A DNA stretch of 16,404 bases. Source: Actinomycetota bacterium (lineage in GTDB: Bacteria > Actinomycetota > Thermoleophilia > Solirubrobacterales > Solirubrobacteraceae). Location: assembly GCA_009699915.1 (NCBI GenBank), contig WLNG01000006.1, positions 1 to 16,404 on the forward strand, in the 5' to 3' direction. The position numbers and the translations under genes were made by a program. The notes under the pieces are model-generated. The model did not search any database. It worked only from the letters and a program-made list of their open reading frames with translations, and was not told where the DNA came from. Below, in pieces: positions 15,198 to 16,404 of this stretch; position 1 is the stretch's first letter; the number at the start of each line of letters is the position of its first letter.

Positions 15198-16208
15198 ATG
15201 ACCGGGCCGCTTCTCACGAGCATGTCCACGCGACATGCGAAGCGCATGATGGTCTTCTCCGGCCGGGCGCATCCGGCGCTGGCCGAGCAGATCGCCGAGC
15301 GCATGGGCGTAGGGCTCGGGCCGGTGACGCTCAAGACCTTCTCCAACGGTGAGGTCTACGCCCGCTTCGGGGAGTCGATCCGCGGCGCGGACGTTTTCAT
15401 CGTCCAGCCGATCTGCGCGAACGACGACACCGGCGTGAGCACCAACGATGCGCTGATGGAGCTGCTCGTGATGATCGATGCGGCCGTCGGCGCGTCGGCG
15501 CATCGGGTGATCGCGGTCTGTCCGTGGTACGGCTATTCGCGTCAGGACAAGAAGAGCGCTCCGCGCGAGCCGATCAGTGCGCGGCTGGTGGCGCGCATGC
15601 TCGAGGCCGCCGGTGCCGACCGGGTCCTGGCGATGGACCTCCACGCCGGTCAGCTCCAGGGGTTCTTCCGCATCCCGGTCGATCACATGACCGCGCTGAC
15701 GCTGCTGGCCGACCACATCGCTGCGATCCCCTTCGAGCAGGAGGTGGTGATCGTCTCTCCTGATGCCGGGCGTGTGAAGCTCAATAAGCGCTTCGCCGAC
15801 CGCATCGGTGCCGATCTCGCCATCCTCGACAAGGAACGCCCCGCCCAACAGGAGGCGCGCGTCGGCCGCATCATCGGCGAGGTCGAGGGCCGGACTGCCG
15901 TGATTCTCGACGACATCATCGACACCGCCGGCACCTTGAAGGTCGCCGCGGAGGCGGTTCTCGAGGCGGGCGCTGCGCAGGTCCTCGCTGCGGCGACACA
16001 CGGCATCTTCAGCGGTCGTGCGGCCGAGAATCTCGCGGCCGCTCCGCTCGAGCGCGTCGTCGTCACCGATACCGTCATGCCGCCCAACCCACTGCCGTCG
16101 AAGGTCGAGGTCTTGACCTGCGCTCAGCTGCTGGCCGACTCGATGGGGCACATCTTCCGCAACGACTCGGTGAGCGCCGTCTTCGAGGGTCAGAACCACG
16201 CATTCTGA
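15198..16208 (+). CDS. prs: Ribose-phosphate pyrophosphokinase (PRPP synthetase)
   Basis: This 336-residue protein makes PRPP from ribose 5-phosphate and ATP. Visible elements are MVFSGRAHPALAEQIAERMG near the N terminus, FSNGEVYARFGESIRG, VCPWYGYSRQDKK (ATP-binding flexible loop), the metal-binding DLHAGQLQGFF starting at Asp147, and the PRPP loop DDIIDTAGT (238-246). These are class I Prs features. Between the last two, PDAGRVKLNKRFADRIG replaces the more usual PD-GGV-RAR pattern, so it is a divergent paralogue and perhaps not the housekeeping copy. The start is uncertain: ATG 15198, 15222 and 15246 are in frame, none with a clear ribosome site. Its product is the co-substrate of NAMPT, two genes upstream, which supports a common NAD-salvage role. 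Confidence 0.94.
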   Translation: MTGPLLTSMSTRHAKRMMVFSGRAHPALAEQIAERMGVGLGPVTLKTFSNGEVYARFGESIRGADVFIVQPICANDDTGVSTNDALMELLVMIDAAVGASAHRVIAVCPWYGYSRQDKKSAPREPISARLVARMLEAAGADRVLAMDLHAGQLQGFFRIPVDHMTALTLLADHIAAIPFEQEVVIVSPDAGRVKLNKRFADRIGADLAILDKERPAQQEARVGRIIGEVEGRTAVILDDIIDTAGTLKVAAEAVLEAGAAQVLAAATHGIFSGRAAENLAAAPLERVVVTDTVMPPNPLPSKVEVLTCAQLLADSMGHIFRNDSVSAVFEGQNHAF

Positions 16209-16228
16209 GCATCGTTTCTATACGATGC
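16209..16228. repeat. Inverted repeat after prs, possible terminator or operator
   Basis: GCATCGT (16209-16215) and ACGATGC (16222-16228) are perfect inverted arms around TTCTAT, starting directly after the prs stop codon. The minus strand contains GAAACGAT, also found near the LacI cluster. The downstream bases are unusually AT-rich (11 of 32 G/C at 16229-16260). TATAGA at 16250-16255 could be a -10 element for the next gene, but no -35 is convincing. Confidence 0.45.
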
Positions 16229-16289
16229 CTATCACGTTTTCAGCGCTTTTATAGATTTGTTTCTGGCTGCGGGCCGGGAGGGAGAACAC

Positions 16290-16404
16290 ATGCCTATTCG
16301 GATTGGATATAAGGCGTCGGCTGAGCAGTTTGGGCCGCGTGAGTTGCTTGAGTTTTCGGCGTTGGCTGATGCGTCGGGTTTTGACATCATCGCGGTGTCT
16401 GATC
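16290..16404 (+). CDS. F420-dependent glucose-6-phosphate dehydrogenase-like protein, N-terminal fragment
   Basis: Thirty-eight codons from ATG 16290 run off the window. A strong ribosome site GGGAGGGAG (16275-16283) precedes it. The residues IGYKASAEQFGPRELLEFSA followed by LADASGFDIIAVSD match the start of F420-dependent glucose-6-phosphate dehydrogenase (Fgd; typically LGYKASAEQFAPREL... and ...VSDH). Fgd is a luciferase-like TIM barrel that oxidises glucose 6-phosphate and reduces F420. Only the N terminus is seen, so another F420-dependent luciferase-like oxidoreductase cannot be excluded. Codon use is odd: by my count only 22 of 38 third positions are G/C and 15 are T, against 33 of 38 in the first codons of prs. 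Confidence 0.8.
   Translation, partial: MPIRIGYKASAEQFGPRELLEFSALADASGFDIIAVSD

Noticed and set aside
14415..16199. A 594-codon minus-strand open frame opposite the HAD and prs genes
   Set aside because: It spans two genes with complete catalytic motifs on the plus strand and crosses the hairpin; no domain is recognisable in it.
13001..16208. The NAMPT-prs pair as part of a prophage
   Set aside because: Phages carry similar pairs, but no integrase, structural, lysis or att sequences are present and base composition matches the surrounding genes.

Overview
The window is high-GC DNA with dense, short-spaced genes, strong C/G preference at third codon positions and frequent GTG starts. This fits an actinobacterium. 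An F420-dependent glucose-6-phosphate dehydrogenase start, a fused isobutyryl-CoA mutase (IcmF) and an actinobacterial-type LacI regulator agree with that. A deep branch such as Thermoleophilia is plausible, but this is inference and not proven by the sequence. No rRNA, tRNA, CRISPR array, transposase or phage structural gene was seen.

Layout. (1) Positions 1-326 hold the C-terminal end of an ERG24/ERG4-type sterol reductase-like membrane protein. It converges, with a 4-base overlap, on a GMC-family FAD oxidoreductase (323-1921, minus). (2) Divergent from that is icmF (1997-5434), a three-part B12-domain/G-protein/mutase fusion. It is followed 10 bases later by a signal-peptide-less BtuF-like protein (5445-6227), so a B12 enzyme sits beside a likely corrinoid-binding protein. 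(3) A small LuxR-type HTH protein (6235-6492, minus) is followed by a 377-base intergenic region containing palindromes and a promoter. (4) An Amt/Mep/Rh-family membrane protein (6870-8297) lacks both pore histidines. A strong hairpin terminator ends it.

(5) Positions 8543-12778 look like one co-directional cluster: cupin, PPOX-type split-barrel protein, cysteine-free glutamine-amidotransferase-like protein, LacI regulator, ribokinase-like kinase and SnoaL-like protein. A promoter with LacI-operator-like elements precedes it. Its content (sugar kinase, LacI control, small enzymes of unknown substrate) suggests an uncharacterised catabolic pathway for a sugar, polyol or ribosylated compound. 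(6) Positions 13001-16208 carry nicotinamide phosphoribosyltransferase, a HAD-family phosphatase and ribose-phosphate pyrophosphokinase. One enzyme makes PRPP and another uses it to make NMN, so this is a self-contained NAD-salvage module with an unassigned phosphatase. A perfect 13-bp hairpin separates the first gene from the other two. (7) After an AT-rich gap with an inverted repeat, the window ends in the first 38 codons of an F420-dependent glucose-6-phosphate dehydrogenase-like gene whose codon use clearly differs from its neighbours.

The most unusual items are the Amt homologue without twin histidines, the uncharacterised LacI-controlled cluster beside it, the NAMPT-HAD-PRPP synthetase module, and the IcmF/cytosolic BtuF-like pair. 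All assignments come from reading motifs by eye; no database search was possible.
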